Assembly: GCA_017936605.1 (NCBI GenBank)
Contig: JAGBFH010000006.1
Coordinates: 1-64,000, forward strand
Source: Tidjanibacter sp.
Lineage (GTDB): Bacteria > Bacteroidota > Bacteroidia > Bacteroidales > Rikenellaceae
Reading direction: 5' to 3'
DNA length: 64,000 nucleotides
The notes beneath the pieces were generated by a model, which worked only from the letters and a program-made list of their open reading frames with translations, searched no databases and was not told the origin of the DNA. Made by a program: the position numbers and the translations under genes. Shown here piece by piece: positions 60,541-64,000 of the stretch (positions are counted from its first letter, which is position 1; every line of letters begins with the position of its first letter).

Positions 60541-61509
60541 CTATTTAAGACTGGCAAGTGCTATGGCGACGGCGGCTTCGACCACTACTGCGCCGCGTAG
60601 GGCTATGCAGACATCGTGACGGCCACCAATGGTGAGCGCCTCCACCTGACCCGTTGAGGTGTTGAGCGTCTGCTGCTCGCGTGCGATGCTCGAGGTGGGC
60701 TTGAAGGCCACGCGAAGGGTTATGGGATTGCCGTTGGTGATGCCACCGTTGATGCCTCCGGCACCGTTGCGAGAGGTTGTGCCGTCGGGTGCGACTATGG
60801 GGTCGTTGTGTTCCGAGCCCCTCTTCAGCGTTGCCGCGAAGCCGTCACCGAACTCCACACCCCTTACCCCTGGGATGGCGAAGAGCAGGTGGCTCACAGC
60901 GCTCTCCACAGAGTCGAAGAAGGGCTCGCCAAGGCCTACGCCCGCACCCTCCACGCGGCAGCCAACAATGGCTCCGAGTGAGTCGCCCTCGGCCTTTGCG
61001 GCAGAGAGCAGAGCCTCCCATTTGGCCGAATCGCGCTCGCCACCAATCTCCTCCACTTGGGCTTTGATGACTACATCTCCGAGAATCTTCTTGGCCACCA
61101 CGCCTGCTGCTACGAGGGGCAGGGTGAGCCTTCCCGAGAAGTGACCGCCACCGCGAGGGTCGTTGTAGCCCGCGAATTTCTGAGTGGCGACCCAGTCGGC
61201 GTGACCCGGACGAGGGGTGGCGGAGAGGGAGGCGTAGTCCTCGGAGCGCACATTCTCGTTGCGGAAGATGATGGCCATAGGGGCGCCCGTAGTGTGACCC
61301 TCATAGAGGCCCGAGAGTATCTCGGGAGTGTCGGCCTCACGACGCTCGGTGGTGCCCATCTGGCCCCCCTTGCGACGCTCCAGGTCGTGGGCGAACTCCT
61401 CCACGCCGAGGGCAAGCCCCGCGGGAATACCGTCTATTACGACCCCAACAGCGGGGCCGTGGGACTCCCCAAAGAGGGAGATGCGAAAGTTGTGTCCAAA
61501 GGTGTTCAT
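60541..61509 (-). CDS. aroC: Chorismate synthase
   Basis: Last shikimate step: EPSP to chorismate, with reduced FMN. Family signatures GESHGPAVGVVIDGIPAG (about residues 14-31), RPGHADWVATQKF (about 98) and GDGFAATLKRGSEHND (about 220). 322 residues, somewhat shorter than many (about 350-360), but both ends look intact. Third gene of the operon, 30 nt after the aroD-aroA fusion. Confidence 0.95.
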   Translation of the reverse strand: MNTFGHNFRISLFGESHGPAVGVVIDGIPAGLALGVEEFAHDLERRKGGQMGTTERREADTPEILSGLYEGHTTGAPMAIIFRNENVRSEDYASLSATPRPGHADWVATQKFAGYNDPRGGGHFSGRLTLPLVAAGVVAKKILGDVVIKAQVEEIGGERDSAKWEALLSAAKAEGDSLGAIVGCRVEGAGVGLGEPFFDSVESAVSHLLFAIPGVRGVEFGDGFAATLKRGSEHNDPIVAPDGTTSRNGAGGINGGITNGNPITLRVAFKPTSSIAREQQTLNTSTGQVEALTIGGRHDVCIALRGAVVVEAAVAIALASLK

Positions 61510-61539
61510 ATATCTCTCTGTTGTAACCTTTATTGTTTG

Positions 61540-63459
61540 CTATCCTTGAAGAAGTTGGAAGAAAGTTGGGAACGACTTGGCCACACATAGGGTGTTGTCC
61601 ATTGTGGGCCTCTGCTCCTTGGGGATGAAGAGTGCCGCCACCGCAAAGGCCATAGCTATGCGATGGTCGTTGTGGGTCACTATGGGTGCAGTGCGCAGGG
61701 GCTTTCCGCCCACAATGTGGAGCTCATTGCCCTCAATTCTCACCTCGGCACCGATGGCCACCAAGTTCTCCACGAGGGCCTCCAGACGGTTGCTCTCCTT
61801 GTTTTTCAGACGCTCCAGGCCGCCTATTACGCTCTCGCCCTCGGCAAAGAGGGCCACAATGGCGAGCGTGGGAATCAGGTCGGGTGTGTGGGTGGCGTCG
61901 TAGCAGATGGCCGTGAGCCTGTCGGAGGGTAGAAAATCAATGGTGCCCCTCCTCTCATCGACCGAGATGTTGGCCCCCGAAATATCCAGTAGCATCAGCA
62001 CCACCTCATCGCCCTGCCACGAGCCGAGTCGGGAGTGGAGAGTGTAGCGCCTCCTTGGTGCGAGGCCGCTCTGAGCAATGGCATAGGCGGCGGCAAAGTA
62101 GCCCGCCGACGACCAGTCGGTCCAGAGTGTCACCTCCGAGGGCTCGAATGGCTCGGGCTCGATATCTATGGTGAGCGGCTCGTTGCCGCCAATGGTTACA
62201 ATGCCCCCAAACTGCTCCATAATGGCCGAGGTGAGCCCTATGTAGGGGCGGCTTACGGCCTTGTGGAGCACTATGTGGGTCATCTCGTCGCGGTCAATAA
62301 GCGCCGAGGATAACATAAGGCCCGAGATTATTTGCGAAGAGCCCGCGCTTGCGACCTCCATAGTGAGTGGTAGGGTAGCGGCTCGACGGATGGTTATGGG
62401 CAGGTGGTAGTCGTTGTGGGCCACCTCGGCACCATAGCCCTCGAGCAGTTCGATGCTCTCCCGTAGGCTGCGGCCCAGAAGTGTCCCTTGGCCCTCAATG
62501 CGCACCTCGCCTTGGCGGAGGAGCGTGGAGAGGATGGGGAGTAGGAGCCTTGCGAGTAGGGCCGACTCGCCCACATTGAGCAGTGTTATATCTTGGCCCA
62601 AGCGCTCACTTATGGCCTCGTGGCCGAGGCCCTCAATGGTGAGCGTGGTGCCCGAATACTCTATCTTGGCGCCCAACGAGCGTGCCACCTCAAGGGCGGC
62701 AAGTGTGTCGTCACACGCGTGCGCGTTATATATAATAGAGGTGCCCTTGGCGAGTGAGGCCGCCACAATGGCCCTCTGCGCCTCGCTCTTGGAGCAGGGA
62801 ATCGTGACCTCTTTGGGCAGCGTGAGCCCCGAAAGGTCGAATCCCTCCTCTGAGAGTGCCTGAAGCTCGGCTTGGGTGGGCTGCCCCTCGGCTGTTGCAG
62901 CGCCCTCGGTGGGGGCTACATAGGTGTAGGGTGCCCCAAGTAGGAGCGACAGACGGCGCGAAAAAGCCCCCTCGCGGCCCATCGCAAAGGCAATAAGCCT
63001 CTCGGCTGGCAGGTGATCATATAGTTGCAGAGGAACGATAGCCTCGGCAGTGGTGGTGGCGGTGGTGATGATTTTTGCGATGTCGGCGCGGTAGGTAAAG
63101 GCCCTCTCGGCCATCTCTTTTAGATGCTCAGGCGAGGGCGTGTGGTCGAAGTGGTGGGAGAGGATGACCCGTACACCTCTCTCGCGGGCAGCCTTCAGAA
63201 GTGGCAATAGCACAGCCTCGGGGGTGTCGAGCTCAATGTCTACGGCCCACGCGCCAGCCTCAATAGCGGCTAAGTAGATGTGCTCGGCCTCGGCGCTATG
63301 ACAGGTTACAATCTCACCATCTGCAAGGCCGATAAGCCACTTTAGCTCCTCTGCCGTGAGTCCCATAAGGTCGGCACGAAGTTCCACCAAAGGCTCGCCA
63401 CTAATCATCCGACTGGCCCTCTGGATATCGCGCTCGGCTATGCTCTTGCAGTACTCCAT
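61540..63459 (-). CDS. aroDA: Fused 3-dehydroquinate dehydratase (type I) and EPSP synthase
   Basis: A 639-residue bifunctional shikimate enzyme. Residues 1 to about 205 are type I 3-dehydroquinate dehydratase: ELRADLMGL, the catalytic His in VILSHHFDHTP (about 97-107) and the Schiff-base Lys in ADIAKIITTA (about 126-135). Residues about 212-639 are EPSP synthase: IPCSKSEAQRAIVAASLAKG (about 220-239), AGSSQIISGLMLSSAL (about 380) and THNDHRIAMAFAVAAL (about 600-615). Directly abuts the chorismate mutase gene (TAAATG). In E. coli these are separate genes aroD and aroA. Confidence 0.93.
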   Translation of the reverse strand: MEYCKSIAERDIQRASRMISGEPLVELRADLMGLTAEELKWLIGLADGEIVTCHSAEAEHIYLAAIEAGAWAVDIELDTPEAVLLPLLKAARERGVRVILSHHFDHTPSPEHLKEMAERAFTYRADIAKIITTATTTAEAIVPLQLYDHLPAERLIAFAMGREGAFSRRLSLLLGAPYTYVAPTEGAATAEGQPTQAELQALSEEGFDLSGLTLPKEVTIPCSKSEAQRAIVAASLAKGTSIIYNAHACDDTLAALEVARSLGAKIEYSGTTLTIEGLGHEAISERLGQDITLLNVGESALLARLLLPILSTLLRQGEVRIEGQGTLLGRSLRESIELLEGYGAEVAHNDYHLPITIRRAATLPLTMEVASAGSSQIISGLMLSSALIDRDEMTHIVLHKAVSRPYIGLTSAIMEQFGGIVTIGGNEPLTIDIEPEPFEPSEVTLWTDWSSAGYFAAAYAIAQSGLAPRRRYTLHSRLGSWQGDEVVLMLLDISGANISVDERRGTIDFLPSDRLTAICYDATHTPDLIPTLAIVALFAEGESVIGGLERLKNKESNRLEALVENLVAIGAEVRIEGNELHIVGGKPLRTAPIVTHNDHRIAMAFAVAALFIPKEQRPTMDNTLCVAKSFPTFFQLLQG

Positions 63460-64000
63460 TTAGTGCATTATCTTGTTTTGTCTTTCGATACTTTCGATGT
63501 GGATGGCCTCCAGAATCTGCTCCACACAGCCGCGACCCAATCCGAGTGAGTCGGTGCGCTCAAGGACCCTCTCCACAACCTCCTGCCAACGGCCCGACTG
63601 GAGGATGGTGAGGTTGTCGCGCAGTTTGAGGCGGCCAATCTCCTCCGAGATGTCCATCCTCTTGGCAAGGAGCGTGAAAATCTCCTCGTCGAGGCGGTCG
63701 ATGGTGGCGCGGAGTTGCTCCAGCTCCTCTTTGCAGCCCGTGGCCTCACCCTCGGCCTTGCGCCAAATAATCTGCCCAAGCAATTGCTCGAGCGCATGAG
63801 GGGTTATCTGCTGGTCGGCATCGCTCAGAGCCTCTTCGGGCGAGGGGTGGCACTCTATCATAAGGCCCGCATAGTCCAGGTCGGCGGCTCGTTGTGCCAC
63901 CTCCAGTAGAGCTGTGCGGTTGCCACAGATGTGCGAAGGGTCACAAATCATTGGTAGGTGGGGCATACGGCGTTTCATCTCGAGGGCCAACTGCCAGAGT
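63460..64000 (-). CDS. DAHP synthase-chorismate mutase fusion (5' end outside the window)
   Basis: The open frame runs off the right edge. The visible part starts in the C-terminal portion of a DAHP synthase (LPMICDPSHICGNRTALLEVA and YAGLMIECHPSPEEALSDADQ) and continues into an AroQ-type chorismate mutase domain (LRATIDRLDEEIFTLLAKRM, then EEIGRLKLRD). Such fusions couple entry to the pathway with the chorismate-to-prephenate step and are common in Bacteroidetes. The gene abuts the aroD-aroA gene and begins the operon as far as can be seen. Confidence 0.9.
   Translation of the reverse strand, partial: LWQLALEMKRRMPHLPMICDPSHICGNRTALLEVAQRAADLDYAGLMIECHPSPEEALSDADQQITPHALEQLLGQIIWRKAEGEATGCKEELEQLRATIDRLDEEIFTLLAKRMDISEEIGRLKLRDNLTILQSGRWQEVVERVLERTDSLGLGRGCVEQILEAIHIESIERQNKIMH

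Overview
The window looks like a chromosomal segment of a Bacteroidales bacterium close to Alistipes (Rikenellaceae). I infer this from gene content rather than a database match: a bacterial V-type ATPase operon containing a DUF2764 gene, DUF4301 and DUF4954 proteins, an LptE-family lipoprotein, Bacteroidetes-type arginine decarboxylase, many SusD-like-era surface lipoproteins with BACON, DUF4988 and Omp28 features, and promoters of the Bacteroidetes form (TTTG, about 19-21 nt, TAnnTTTG). Coding DNA is GC-rich with C/G-ending codons, except for one AT-rich island at about 39.7-42.3 kb.

Layout. 0.1-24 kb is mostly housekeeping: DUF4954 protein, asnS, rpoN, secG, lptE, a sigma-54 activator, an HU-like membrane-anchored protein, arginine decarboxylase, a PorT-like barrel, a YeiH-type transporter, a hotdog thioesterase, a TupA-like ATP-grasp paired with N5-(carboxyethyl)ornithine synthase, tRNA-Val(UAC), prmC, recX, holA, tilS, murB and DUF4301. 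24.2-32 kb is a V-type ATPase operon (E, DUF2764, A, B, D, I, K) whose K subunit keeps the complete sodium-ligand set of the Enterococcus hirae NtpK ring. 32.4-39.4 kb carries, all on the minus strand, a patatin-like phospholipase with a C-terminal barrel, a repeat-bearing RsuA/RluB pseudouridine synthase, an acyl-CoA ligase and a nitroreductase.

39.5-60.4 kb is the accessory heart of the window: two divergent operons that each combine an outer-membrane beta-barrel (DUF6029-like, with one conserved C-terminal CSGGVC motif), Omp28-type lipoproteins with thioredoxin-like CxxC motifs, and large surface lipoproteins; the plus-strand operon also starts with a periplasmic TlpA-like thioredoxin. I propose a surface thiol/disulfide system; its function is not known to me. 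At the 3' end of the minus operon, a 2.8 kb AT-rich island with two lipoprotein genes is bracketed by a 135 bp direct repeat, the duplicated 3' end of the Omp28 gene. 60.5-64 kb is a shikimate operon: DAHP synthase-chorismate mutase (cut by the window edge), a fused AroD-AroA protein, and AroC.

Non-coding structure is unusually rich. Three long hairpins start right after the stop codons of asnS, the arginine decarboxylase gene and the V-ATPase B gene, and share an apical motif whose stem covaries. Many intergenic gaps hold degenerate tandem arrays of period 7 or period 9, plus several copies of a C-rich palindromic module built round CCTCCCCTAACTTAGGGGAGG.
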